Source of the DNA: Bacilli bacterium
GTDB lineage: Bacteria > Bacillota_I > Bacilli_A > ML615J-28 > CAG-698
DNA: 54,695 nucleotides
Assembly (NCBI GenBank): GCA_017617065.1
Contig: JAFZWP010000017.1
Location: 1-54,695, forward strand
Direction: 5' to 3'
Positions 25,594 through 33,150 of this stretch are shown here, in pieces. The notes under the pieces are model-generated. The model was not told the DNA's origin and did not search any database. It saw only the letters and a program-made list of their open reading frames with translations. The first letter of the stretch is position 1. Every line of letters starts with the position of its first letter. Made by a program: the position numbers and the translations under genes.

Positions 25594-26181
25594 TTATGCT
25601 TTATATTCAATAAATAATTGTCTGTTAGGTTCTTCACCTTCAGAATGTGTAGAAATATTATGCCATGTAGCTAGTTTATTATGGATAATTTTTCTTTCAT
25701 AAGCATTTAGATTATCTAACTTAATTGTTTGTTTAGTTTTTAAAACTTGTTTAGCGAAATCTGTAGCCATTTTTTCAAGTGAAGCTTCACGACGTTTACG
25801 ATATCTACCAACATCAAGCAATACTGTTTTTTGTTCTTCTTCAGAATAGTATTTATTTACTATTATATTTAATAATGTTTGGATGGCTAATAAATGCTTT
25901 GAATTTTTACCAATAAAAACGCCATTCATATCTTTAACATCTACATTAAATTCGATTGTATTGCCTCTAGTCATTTTTTCGATATAACCTTTAGCTCCAA
26001 ATCCATCTAATATACTTTGAAGATATGCTTTACCTTTATCAACGCCATCAACAATTGTAATAACTTCAACTCCGCCTTCTACTGGAGAAGCATCTAATTC
26101 TTCTTTATCAACACCAAATTCAATAGCTGCTAAATCTAGAGCTTCATCGCAATTTTCTACGTTAAATATTTTTGCTCTCAT
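25594..26181 (-). CDS. jag: RNA-binding protein Jag/KhpB
   Basis: Jag (KhpB) is an RNA-binding protein linked to cell elongation and division. In this 195-residue protein the order is Jag-N domain (about 1-52), KH domain (about 70-145, with GVFIGKNSKHLLAIQ, a variant of the usual GKRGQTL loop), and an R3H domain (about 148-195, ERKIIHNKLATWHNISTHSEGEEPNR). The start lies 1 nt after yidC. Its position behind yidC near dnaA is the conserved Firmicutes arrangement. Confidence 0.94.
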   Translation of the reverse strand: MRAKIFNVENCDEALDLAAIEFGVDKEELDASPVEGGVEVITIVDGVDKGKAYLQSILDGFGAKGYIEKMTRGNTIEFNVDVKDMNGVFIGKNSKHLLAIQTLLNIIVNKYYSEEEQKTVLLDVGRYRKRREASLEKMATDFAKQVLKTKQTIKLDNLNAYERKIIHNKLATWHNISTHSEGEEPNRQLFIEYKA

Positions 26182-26182
26182 A

Positions 26183-27142
26183 TTAAATTCCTCTTTCAGT
26201 CTTCTTTCTAAGTTTTTCTAAACGTTTTTCGCTTTGCATAGCACCGATTTGGGCTTGTAAAGCAGAATAAATATTACCAACTAACCAATATAAACCTAGT
26301 CCTGCAGGTCTTCTTATTACTAAGAATACCATCATTACTGCCATACCGTATAACATAATGTTCATCATAAGCTGAGTTTGCTTTTGTTGATCTGTTTGTT
26401 GAGGTCGACGATATTCAGGAACACTTGATTGTTGTTTTTGTTTTTGTTTCTTTTGTCTAAGTTGTGATAATAGAATACTAGCAACTTGAGTAATACCTAC
26501 TAAGCCAGCTAAAATATAAATAGCCCATTTATCACCACTTGTTGCTGCTTCATCAGAAATTTGAATTGTTAAGTTAATTCCAAATAATGTTGTATGACCT
26601 GCAAATATATCTTTTAACCAGTTTGAACCTTCAAGAGCAAATGTAGCAGGCATTCTACTAACTGCATTAAAGAATCCAATGAAGATTGGCATTTGAATAA
26701 AAGGCATTAAGCAGCTTGAAACGCCAATTCCGTATTTCTTATATAGCTGCATTGTTTCCATTGACATTCTTTGCTTAGATTGTTGATCATCTTTACCAGC
26801 ATAACGCTGTTGAATTTTATCAAGTTCTGGTTGCATTAATTGCATCTTTAATGACATATCATTAGTCTTAGCGTAAATTGGCCACGCAATTGTTCTGACA
26901 ATTAATGTAGTAAGAATAATCGCAACACCGTAATTGCCAAAAGCAACGCTTTTACCCATTAACCACATTATTCCTGCGATTGGATAAACAAATATATCCC
27001 AAAATCCTGTGAATCCAATTAATGGTTTATATAATTCGGCTTCGTTAGCAGCGTTTCTTGAACAACCAACTAGCAAACTTAAACCAACTGCAAACATTAG
27101 AATAAAGATATATTTATAATAATCTTTAAGAATTTTATGCAT
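26183..27142 (-). CDS. yidC: Membrane protein insertase YidC (lipoprotein form, OxaA/SpoIIIJ type)
   Basis: Inserts membrane proteins with or without SecYEG. The 319-residue protein has a lipoprotein-type signal (LLVGC, Cys27), as in Gram-positive YidC, then five membrane helices. It includes the IVRTIAWPIYAK helix with the conserved arginine, the motif QMPIFIGFFNAVSRM in mid-protein, and a basic cytoplasmic tail (LRKKTERG). A cytoplasmic segment rich in Q and K (about 230-252) lies before the last helices. AAAGGAAA precedes the ATG. Part of the rpmH-rnpA-yidC-jag operon. Confidence 0.95.
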   Translation of the reverse strand: MHKILKDYYKYIFILMFAVGLSLLVGCSRNAANEAELYKPLIGFTGFWDIFVYPIAGIMWLMGKSVAFGNYGVAIILTTLIVRTIAWPIYAKTNDMSLKMQLMQPELDKIQQRYAGKDDQQSKQRMSMETMQLYKKYGIGVSSCLMPFIQMPIFIGFFNAVSRMPATFALEGSNWLKDIFAGHTTLFGINLTIQISDEAATSGDKWAIYILAGLVGITQVASILLSQLRQKKQKQKQQSSVPEYRRPQQTDQQKQTQLMMNIMLYGMAVMMVFLVIRRPAGLGLYWLVGNIYSALQAQIGAMQSEKRLEKLRKKTERGI

Positions 27143-27160
27143 TATATATTTCCTTTCTAT

Positions 27161-27493
27161 TTAATTAATCTTTTTTAACATTTTATTAATCAATTGATCG
27201 ATTTCTCGCTTCTTTGAATCATAATTTAAACTTGTAGCATCTTTTTTTATTACTATTAAACATTCTAATCCAGTTAACTTTTCTAATTCGTATATTCTTA
27301 TAATCTCCCTGACTACTCTTTTCTCGTAATTACGAGCAGGAGAAGAACCACTTTTTTTAGAAACAGAAACTGCAATTTTTGTATCAACGCTTTTATCAAA
27401 ATAAATAGCATAATATTTATTACCAACGCTATTTTTTTTATTTACTAAAGCTTCGATATCTTTATTATGTTTTAATACATATTTTTGGTTCAT
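27161..27493 (-). CDS. rnpA: Ribonuclease P protein component
   Basis: Protein subunit of RNase P, which trims tRNA 5' leaders. At 110 residues the length is typical. The core motif is present as SVSKKSGSSPARNYEKRVVRE (starting near residue 54); the usual RNRxKR stretch reads RNYEKR, a tyrosine in place of the second Arg. The start at 27493 is chosen from GGAGGT 4 nt upstream; a start 4 codons earlier would overlap it. It lies between rpmH and yidC, with a hairpin in the rpmH-rnpA gap. Confidence 0.93.
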   Translation of the reverse strand: MNQKYVLKHNKDIEALVNKKNSVGNKYYAIYFDKSVDTKIAVSVSKKSGSSPARNYEKRVVREIIRIYELEKLTGLECLIVIKKDATSLNYDSKKREIDQLINKMLKKIN

Positions 27494-27513
27494 AAGGACC
27501 TCCAAAATAAAAA

Positions 27514-27548
27514 GACCTCGAGTTTACTTTTTTGACAAACAAGAGGTC
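27514..27548 (-). terminator. Intercistronic hairpin between rpmH and rnpA
   Basis: Arms GACCTCGAGTTT and AAACAAGAGGTC pair in 10 of 12 positions and are followed on the minus strand by TTTTTATTTT. It looks like a leaky terminator that would set rpmH transcription above that of rnpA. Confidence 0.65.
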
Positions 27549-27569
27549 CATGAATCTTATAAAATTAAA

Positions 27570-27710
27570 TTATGCAGTTAATACTTTACGACCTTTTGCA
27601 CGACGACGTGCGATAACGCTTCTGCCACCAACTGTCTTCATACGAGCACGGAATCCGTGAGTAGTTACTCTTTTATGTTTGTTTGGTTGGAATGTTCTTA
27701 CTGTTGACAT
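27570..27710 (-). CDS. rpmH: 50S ribosomal protein L34
   Basis: A 46-residue, very basic protein of the large ribosomal subunit, shorter than most ORF-finding thresholds. The translated sequence begins [20 protein letters not shown] and ends with KGRKVLTA; the middle holds [18 protein letters not shown], all typical of L34. Start ATG at 27710 with AGGAGGT 7 nt upstream. A strong promoter lies at 27746-27774. It heads the operon rpmH-rnpA-yidC-jag on the left side of dnaA, the standard position. Confidence 0.98.
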   Translation of the reverse strand: MSTVRTFQPNKHKRVTTHGFRARMKTVGGRSVIARRRAKGRKVLTA

Positions 27711-27745
27711 TGAGAGCACCTCCTATACTATTTCTATCGTTTACG

Positions 27746-27774
27746 ATTATACTAATTTATAATCGATATGTCAA
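27746..27774 (-). promoter_or_regulatory. rpmH promoter
   Basis: On the minus strand perfect TTGACA (27769-27774), 17 bp, perfect TATAAT (27746-27751). Confidence 0.9.
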
Positions 27775-27799
27775 TCTTTTTTTATTTCACAATACAAAA

Positions 27800-28825
27800 T
27801 TAAGCTATATTTTCTTTATTTTTATTTCTTTTAACTTTAACAGCACATAATATTACTGTAACTGTGATACAAGCAATTGTAGCACCAATTGCACAATATG
27901 CTATTACTTTATTTACTTCTTTAATTGATACAGCGTGGATATTGCTTGCTTCAATATTCTCTATATCCGCAAAAGCAGTTTTCATATCACCAAAATTAGT
28001 AATATTGTGTACCTCATATTCTTGATCTTCGAAATAGCATATAAATTTACATGCGATTGCTTTAATATTTAGATCTTTTAATACTCTTTCGTTTGCAACG
28101 CTCCAAGAACCGTTATTATATCCGTATATACCAGCAAATGGTAAATATTTATCATCAGCTGTAACTAACCATGTTTGTAAGTCAATATGGAAGTATTTTT
28201 GAGTAGTAGTATATAAACGCATTGTTATTAGTTGATCATCACCATCTGGATTAGCCACTACTTGATAACAAAATTCAACATTTCCAAAATAAATTGCATT
28301 ACCTTCTGTATAATCTTTTAGATTCTTTGGCGTCTCAAACATTTCTTCTTTAAATGTTTTTGTTTGATGAGTATTATTTGAATCAACATATGTTACTTTT
28401 CCAAAATATTTCTTTGGTTCGTGGCCTTCGCCAAGACTAGTTGTACGAGCCCAAGTTGTTGTAGCATTACTTGCTTCGCTTAAATAGTATTCTTGACCGT
28501 TAGTTTGTAATAATTCTGGTTGAAATTTTACAATTGATAACATTAGATCTGCTTTATTATCAATAGAAGTACGCGAATTGATTGCGGTTCTGATTGAATA
28601 GCTTTCTTCAATCTTTTGGTTATTCAATATTCTTTTGTATACTATTTGATATGAATTAGACAATTCAGAATATCCTGTATTATGTTCGTAACTTGGTTCA
28701 ACATAGTATGAATATTTTGGATTAATTGCGATTAACACTAGTACTAGGCATGCTATATATAAGAACACAACTACCATTAACGTTGCAACATTAAATTTAC
28801 CGATTAATTTTACAATATTTTTCAT
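27800..28825 (-). CDS. Membrane protein next to oriC, function unknown
   Basis: A 341-residue protein not recognised as a known family. It has one helix near the N-terminus (about 14-35), a large polar domain (about 36-305) rich in Tyr, Asn and Thr, and a second helix near the C-terminus (about 309-331) followed by a lysine-rich tail. The positive-inside rule suggests the middle domain is outside. AGGTG precedes the ATG. It lies between rpmH and dnaA, an interval that is usually just the origin. Its predicted promoter (28859-28887) encloses a copy of the 18-bp par-type repeat. Layout is similar to the gene at 17448-18392. Confidence 0.75.
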   Translation of the reverse strand: MKNIVKLIGKFNVATLMVVVFLYIACLVLVLIAINPKYSYYVEPSYEHNTGYSELSNSYQIVYKRILNNQKIEESYSIRTAINSRTSIDNKADLMLSIVKFQPELLQTNGQEYYLSEASNATTTWARTTSLGEGHEPKKYFGKVTYVDSNNTHQTKTFKEEMFETPKNLKDYTEGNAIYFGNVEFCYQVVANPDGDDQLITMRLYTTTQKYFHIDLQTWLVTADDKYLPFAGIYGYNNGSWSVANERVLKDLNIKAIACKFICYFEDQEYEVHNITNFGDMKTAFADIENIEASNIHAVSIKEVNKVIAYCAIGATIACITVTVILCAVKVKRNKNKENIA

Positions 28826-28858
28826 ATTACACCTATTTATTAATTAAACGCTATTTAG

Positions 28859-28887
28859 ATTTTATCTAATTTTATGGTTTTATGCAA
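28859..28887 (-). promoter_or_regulatory. Promoter of the leftward membrane protein gene at oriC
   Basis: On the minus strand TTGCAT (28882-28887), 17 bp, TAAAAT (28859-28864). The spacer and -35 box coincide with a copy of the 18-bp par-type repeat (28871-28888), so a protein bound there would block RNA polymerase. Confidence 0.55.
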
Positions 28888-28888
28888 G
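28871..28888 (-). repeat. 18-bp par-type repeat, copy inside oriC
   Basis: CTTGCATAAAACCATAAA on the minus strand matches the repeat consensus TTTAYRTAAAWMCATAAA at 16 of 18 positions. It lies 5 kb from the array beside the ParA/RHH genes, next to the DnaA boxes. Confidence 0.6.
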
Positions 28889-28979
28889 AAGTAAAATTAT
28901 ACACATATCAACAATCACATATTTTTTGGATTTTGTGGATAACTTTATTATGTTGATAATTAATTATTATTTTTTATGC

Positions 28980-29008
28980 TTTAAAAAGTACATTCGATGT
29001 GTTATGAT
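28980..29008 (+). promoter_or_regulatory. Probable dnaA promoter
   Basis: TTTAAA (28980-28985), 17 bp, TATGAT (29003-29008). It is downstream of the DnaA boxes, which would allow autoregulation by DnaA. Confidence 0.5.
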
Positions 29009-29037
29009 TTTATTTGAGGAAACGAGTAGGTGTTTTT

Positions 29038-30441
29038 ATGTTTGAAAACGAGTTATCATTATTCAACGAAGCGTTAAATATTTTTAAAAACAATCAATTA
29101 TCAAAAGGTAATATTAATGCAATTGATTCATTTAATGATGTTTTTAAAGATGTTAACACTATTCACAAAGTAGAAAATAATTATATATATGTAATCGTTA
29201 AAGATACCCTAACAAAATTCAAAATCGACAAGTTTTATTCAATATCTTTAAACGATTGTATTAAAAGCTTGAGTAACGGAGCATATGGGTTGAAGTTTAT
29301 AACTTTAGAAGATGCTAAAAAGGAAAATATTTCTTTGCCTATTTCTCAAGAAAAAGAAAAAATAGATCCTGAACGTAGTAAAAGATTATTAAGGCCTGAA
29401 TTTACTTTTGAAAACTTTGTTGTTGGTGAAAGTAATAGATTTGCATATACCGAAGCTAGACAAGTTGCCAATTCTCCGCATGCTTCATTTAATCCGTTAT
29501 ATATAATGGGTGAAGTAGGATTAGGGAAAACACACTTAATGCAAGCGATCGGACATTATGTTTTGGATAACAACATTAAAGCAAATGTAGTATATACTAG
29601 TTCTAATCAATTTACTGATGATTATTTTAGAGCAACAGCTACAAAAAACGCTGATGATATTATCAAATTATCTCAATTTTACGAAGATGCTGATTTACTT
29701 TTAGTAGATGATATACAATTCTTAGAAAATAAAGAAAAAACTCAAGAATTTTTCTTTAAATGTTTTGATTATCTACATGAACACAATAAACAAATTGTTG
29801 TTACAGCTGACCGCCCTGCAAGTGATCTAAAAATAATGGCTAGATTAAAATCTAGATTTAGCTGGGGTGAAGTAGTTCAATTAGGTGTTCCAGATATTAC
29901 ATTAAGAGTAAATATTTTAAAAAGAAAATTATCATTTTTAATTGATAATCCTAATGTTGTTCCTGAAGAAGTTTTAGAGAGAATCGCATCATTATATAAA
30001 AACAATGTTCGTGAGCTTGAAGGAGCACTAAGAACATATGTAAATTATTGTATAGCTTTTTCTAGTGATTTTATTGTAGATAACATTCAAAAAGCTTTAG
30101 GTGCACATTTACCAAAAGATTCTTCATCTCTAAAAAATAACGATGTTAATGCAATCAAAGATGTAATATGTACTTATTTTAGAATAACTGAAAAAGATTT
30201 AATCTCAGATTCACGTAAAAGTTATTTAGTTTATGCCAGAAATTTAGCATTTTATTTAATGCGTGAAGATTTAGGTTTGCAATTAAAAGAAATTGGTAAC
30301 ATTTTTGGTAACCGTGATCATTCAACAATTCTTCACGGTTATGATAAAATCAAAGAACTTTTAGAGAACGATTCAAATGTTGTTTCTGATATCGATTATA
30401 TTCGTAAGAAATTTAAAGAAAGCTTGGCTGTAAGTGAATAG
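29038..30441 (+). CDS. dnaA: Chromosomal replication initiator protein DnaA
   Basis: AAA+ initiator that binds DnaA boxes and opens oriC. The 467-residue protein has a short N-terminal domain I, a linker (about 95-120), Walker A GEVGLGKTH (158-166), Walker B LLLVDDIQFL (220-229), and a C-terminal box-binding domain with the signature GNRDHSTILHGYDKI (from about 424). I prefer the ATG at 29038 (AGTAGGTG upstream, normal N-terminus) to the TTG at 29014, which would add 8 residues. DnaA boxes flank the gene on both sides. dnaN follows after 67 bp. Confidence 0.98.
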   Translation: MFENELSLFNEALNIFKNNQLSKGNINAIDSFNDVFKDVNTIHKVENNYIYVIVKDTLTKFKIDKFYSISLNDCIKSLSNGAYGLKFITLEDAKKENISLPISQEKEKIDPERSKRLLRPEFTFENFVVGESNRFAYTEARQVANSPHASFNPLYIMGEVGLGKTHLMQAIGHYVLDNNIKANVVYTSSNQFTDDYFRATATKNADDIIKLSQFYEDADLLLVDDIQFLENKEKTQEFFFKCFDYLHEHNKQIVVTADRPASDLKIMARLKSRFSWGEVVQLGVPDITLRVNILKRKLSFLIDNPNVVPEEVLERIASLYKNNVRELEGALRTYVNYCIAFSSDFIVDNIQKALGAHLPKDSSSLKNNDVNAIKDVICTYFRITEKDLISDSRKSYLVYARNLAFYLMREDLGLQLKEIGNIFGNRDHSTILHGYDKIKELLENDSNVVSDIDYIRKKFKESLAVSE

Positions 30442-30508
30442 TTATCCACTTATCAACATACTTAATAATAATACAAATAACTATCTTAAATAAAAAGAGG
30501 CGAAAAAT
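30442..30508. other. oriC, dnaA-dnaN intergenic part
   Basis: Two adjacent DnaA boxes in the same orientation: TTATCCACT (30442-30450) and TTATCAACA (30450-30458). They are followed by TAA-type triplets at 30463-30480 (TAA TAA TAA TAC AAA TAA), which fit the DnaA-trio pattern known from Bacillus unwinding elements. This is the usual position of the unwinding site in Firmicutes. Confidence 0.65.
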
Positions 30509-31630
30509 ATGAAATTCACAATTAACCGAGATTTGTTTTTATCTAATCTTAACGACGTTTCAAAAGCAATGTCTAACAAACCTCAACAACCAGTCTCATC
30601 AGGTATAAAAATTGAAGTAAAAAGAGATTCAATTTTCATGTCTGCTACAAACGCAGAAATTGCTATTCAAGCAATTATACCCGTAACTTCACAATTAGTT
30701 ATTGAAGAAGAAGGTGTTGTAGTACTTCCTGGTAAATATTTATTAGATATTGTAAAGAAAAGTGAAGCTAAAGATATATTAGTAACAAGATTTGAATCTA
30801 ACGTAGTAAAAATTGTTGCTGGACGTAGTGAAATCACAATGAATCCTTTGGATGTAGAAGCATTCCCGTTTATTAATTTTGATAGAAATGGTGTTGAATT
30901 ATCAATTGATGCTTTAAATCTAAAACAAATTATCAAAAAAACAGTATTTGCAGCTAGTACTCAAAATGAACAATTAATTTTAATGGGTGTAAATGTTGTT
31001 ACTGATGGCAATAAATTAGAAGTTGTAGCTACAGACACACGTGTTTTAGTTAAAAAGCATTTAATATTCCCAACTGAATTTGAAAAAATAAGTGTAATCT
31101 TCCCTTCAAAAAGTTTAGATGATTTAAATAAAATATTAGATGATTCAGAAGAAATAGTTAATATTAACATTTCATCAACAAAAGCTGTTTTCTCATTTAA
31201 AAACATTTCGTTTAGAACTAGATTAATAAAAGGTGCTTTTCCAAACGTTGATCCAATAATTCCTCATGAATTTATTACAAAAATTAAATTCAATAAACAA
31301 GATTTAATGGCTACAATCGAAAGAGCAAGCCTATTTATTACTCAAGCCGATGAAAACATTATTAAATTCGCATTAAACAAAGATGGAAATGTATTAATTT
31401 CTTCAATTAATAACCAAATAGGTTCTGTAGAAGAAATAATTAAACCAATTAGTTGTACTGATATTGTTCCATTCCAAACATCATTTGGTTATGTTTACTT
31501 ATTAAACGCAATTAAAGCTCTAGACTCTAATGAAGTAACAATTTCTTTTGCCGGAGAAATTAGACCATTTGTTTTAACAGGAGAATATGACATTAATTAC
31601 ATTCAATTAATTGTTCCTGTAAAGATTTAA
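30509..31630 (+). CDS. dnaN: DNA polymerase III subunit beta (sliding clamp)
   Basis: Processivity clamp of the replicative polymerase and a hub for repair proteins. The 373-residue length is normal. The start MKFTINRDLFLSNLNDV is typical, as are the mid-protein EVVATDTRVLVKK stretch (about 170-183) and the family C-terminus LVPVKI. AAAGAGGCG precedes the ATG. It sits 67 bp after dnaA, as in almost all Firmicutes. Downstream, where yaaA and recF would normally follow at once, a convergent ParA/RHH pair is inserted. Confidence 0.97.
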   Translation: MKFTINRDLFLSNLNDVSKAMSNKPQQPVSSGIKIEVKRDSIFMSATNAEIAIQAIIPVTSQLVIEEEGVVVLPGKYLLDIVKKSEAKDILVTRFESNVVKIVAGRSEITMNPLDVEAFPFINFDRNGVELSIDALNLKQIIKKTVFAASTQNEQLILMGVNVVTDGNKLEVVATDTRVLVKKHLIFPTEFEKISVIFPSKSLDDLNKILDDSEEIVNINISSTKAVFSFKNISFRTRLIKGAFPNVDPIIPHEFITKIKFNKQDLMATIERASLFITQADENIIKFALNKDGNVLISSINNQIGSVEEIIKPISCTDIVPFQTSFGYVYLLNAIKALDSNEVTISFAGEIRPFVLTGEYDINYIQLIVPVKI

Positions 31631-31637
31631 TTAAGTA

Positions 31638-31655
31638 TTTACGTAAATACATAAA
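31638..31655 (+). repeat. 18-bp par-type repeat, copy at the dnaN 3' end
   Basis: TTTACGTAAATACATAAA is a full consensus match, overlapping the perfect 16-bp palindrome GTATTTACGTAAATAC (31635-31650). It lies between the dnaN stop and the dnaN/parA terminator, on the far side of the parA pair from the main array. Confidence 0.7.
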
Positions 31656-31688
31656 AAAAAGGATAACCGTTCTGGTTATCTTTTTTTT
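31655..31688. terminator. Bidirectional terminator between dnaN and parA
   Basis: GATAACC (31662-31668) and GGTTATC (31674-31680) with a 5-nt loop, an A-run on the left and a T-run on the right, between convergent genes. Confidence 0.9.
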
Positions 31689-31692
31689 GTTT

Positions 31693-32478
31693 TTAATCTA
31701 AATTCAAGCTCTTGAATAAGTTTGTAAGTTCTTTTTCTAATTGATCTTTAGCTTTTTGATCGTATGGTGGTAGTTCTACCTTATCAAAAACACTAATTCC
31801 TTCAGTTTGAAGGTTTTTAATGATAGATTTATCAGAAATTGCAGGTAAAACAATAGCAGATGATGTATATTCGCTTGCTTCTTCTTGCAATTTATCTAGC
31901 GATAATTTAGGAGCTCTCTTATTTTTTGCGAATCCATTAGGCAAAATGTATTTAATCTTGCTTAGATCAATGTCGTTATCAATAAAATATTGAATTGTAT
32001 TAAAGAATCCGCTTAATCCAAGGCTATCCAATCCTACTACAATGATTACATGATCGCTCGTATCAAGTAAAACTTCAGTAAGTCTTGAGCTTGATGGAGG
32101 AAAATCAAAGAAAATGTAGTCAAAATACTCTGCGTATTCTTTTAAAATACGATTAATAACCTTCTCTTGGGCTCTTTCTAAGGTTAATTTCATAGAAAGT
32201 TTGTCTGTGTTAAGTGTTTTTATTAAATAAAGGTTTTCTCTTACCTCTAAAAGCACGTCTCCCATTTCTGCATAGCCTGCCATAAGGAATTCAAAGTAGT
32301 CATCGTTGTGTTCTGTGACCAAATCTTCCTTCCCAAAGATCTTGAAAACACTGTTTTGATCATCAGCACTCAAAACTAGTACTTTTTTACCTTGTGATGC
32401 ATAGAAATGGGCCAAATAACTAATGATTGTGGTCTTTCCTACACCACCTTTTTTACAAAAAGTAGAAATTAATGACAT
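31693..32478 (-). CDS. ParA-family partition ATPase (short, plasmid-type)
   Basis: Walker-type ATPase of the ParA/MinD superfamily. The 261-residue protein starts directly with the deviant Walker A loop CKKGGVGKTT (8-17) and has the switch/Walker B segment YIFFDFPPSS (121-130). It has no N-terminal helix-turn-helix domain, the feature that separates type Ib plasmid ParA from type Ia. It follows an RHH gene after 2 nt, the classic type Ib parA-parB arrangement in reversed gene order. It lies head-on to every other right-arm gene. Chromosome or origin segregation is the inferred role; a MinD or Soj identity is less likely because of the partner and the missing spo0J. Confidence 0.88.
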   Translation of the reverse strand: MSLISTFCKKGGVGKTTIISYLAHFYASQGKKVLVLSADDQNSVFKIFGKEDLVTEHNDDYFEFLMAGYAEMGDVLLEVRENLYLIKTLNTDKLSMKLTLERAQEKVINRILKEYAEYFDYIFFDFPPSSSRLTEVLLDTSDHVIIVVGLDSLGLSGFFNTIQYFIDNDIDLSKIKYILPNGFAKNKRAPKLSLDKLQEEASEYTSSAIVLPAISDKSIIKNLQTEGISVFDKVELPPYDQKAKDQLEKELTNLFKSLNLD

Positions 32479-32480
32479 AA

Positions 32481-32729
32481 TTAACGTCCTTCTTTGTCTA
32501 ATCTAGCTGCAACAGCCTCTTCAATGTAGGTAGAAATCTGGATTCCAGTCATTGCAGCAGCTACTTTTAAGCGTCTATGAAGAGCTTTGTCCATAGTAGC
32601 TGTGTACTTTAGTCTAGAGCCGTCATTTACCTTTGCTACAAGTGCTGGAGTTGGGGCAGGTTGTGGAGCCTGTGGACTCTCTAGCGGGTTGGTCCTTTTC
32701 TTGAATGGCATTCCATTGTTTGAATTCAT
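32481..32729 (-). CDS. Ribbon-helix-helix DNA-binding protein, ParA partner
   Basis: An 82-residue protein in two parts. Residues 1-40 are a flexible tail rich in Pro, Ala and basic residues (with KKRTNP at 10-15), and residues about 41-82 form a ribbon-helix-helix fold: strand RLKYTATMD, helix KALHRRLKVAAAMTG, helix ISTYIEEAVAARLDK. This matches the plan of RHH partition proteins such as ParG or omega, in which the tail stimulates ParA ATPase and the RHH dimer binds centromere repeats. AGGAGGT lies 7 nt upstream of the ATG. It is the likely reader of the 18-bp repeats. A plain CopG-type repressor is the alternative. Confidence 0.82.
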   Translation of the reverse strand: MNSNNGMPFKKRTNPLESPQAPQPAPTPALVAKVNDGSRLKYTATMDKALHRRLKVAAAMTGIQISTYIEEAVAARLDKEGR

Positions 32730-32797
32730 AAAATTACCTCCTATACAAGCATTTATTTGTCAATATTTATTTAAAAACATATAAAAATATTTATTGC

Positions 32798-32855
32798 TTT
32801 ACATACATACATATAAGTGTATATATTCTTGTATTCTTTTATGTAAATATGTATA
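32798..32855. promoter_or_regulatory. Two par-type repeats upstream of the RHH gene (probable operator)
   Basis: Copies at 32798-32815 (16/18) and 32838-32855 (15/18) lie 70-125 bp upstream of the RHH start codon. A position so close to the promoter region suggests autoregulation of the RHH-parA operon. I could not identify a clear promoter for this operon. Confidence 0.5.
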
Positions 32856-33150
32856 ATTGTAAATATTTTTTTAAGTATTTATTTACTCTTTTGAACCCTC
32901 GAAAAGCGCTAAAAACAGCTAAATAAGCTATTATCTTAGACATGAGCATTTTTGTAGCCGTTTAAAAAACAATTCTTGTAAAAAATAAGCCTAAAATTTT
33001 GCTTTAAATCGTTTTTGTACCTGGATGTTAAAACTTATTTGACCCCGGGGGTGGTGAACGATTCTAGGTGAAATTTTTGGGGTTGTGGTTTTTACATTTT
33101 TTGAGCTTTTTCTGAACCTGCTTGGTCTACAGCATCAATTCTTTTACAGT

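Larger units (their letters stand above)
28826..29037. other. oriC: oriC, dnaA-upstream part
   Basis: A 212-bp AT-rich gap between a leftward gene and dnaA, with gene orientation diverging on either side. DnaA-box candidates: TTATACACA (28897-28905), ATATCAACA (28905-28913), TTATCCACA on the minus strand (28934-28942), and TTATCAACA on the minus strand (28951-28959). An AT-only stretch follows (about 28958-28977), a possible unwinding element. The leftward gene promoter and a dnaA promoter are embedded here. Confidence 0.8.

Noticed and set aside
29014..29037. TTG start for dnaA, 8 codons upstream
   Set aside because: The ATG at 29038 gives a normal DnaA N-terminus and has an AGTAGGTG site; the longer form adds unrelated residues.
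31693..32478. Soj (chromosomal ParA) with Spo0J partner
   Set aside because: No ParB-like gene or parS-type TGTTNCACGTGAAACA sequence is seen in the window; the adjacent gene is an RHH protein.
32587..32784. Plus-strand 65-codon frame opposite the RHH gene
   Set aside because: No ribosome binding site; the minus-strand gene has AGGAGGT, a recognisable RHH fold and a ParA partner.
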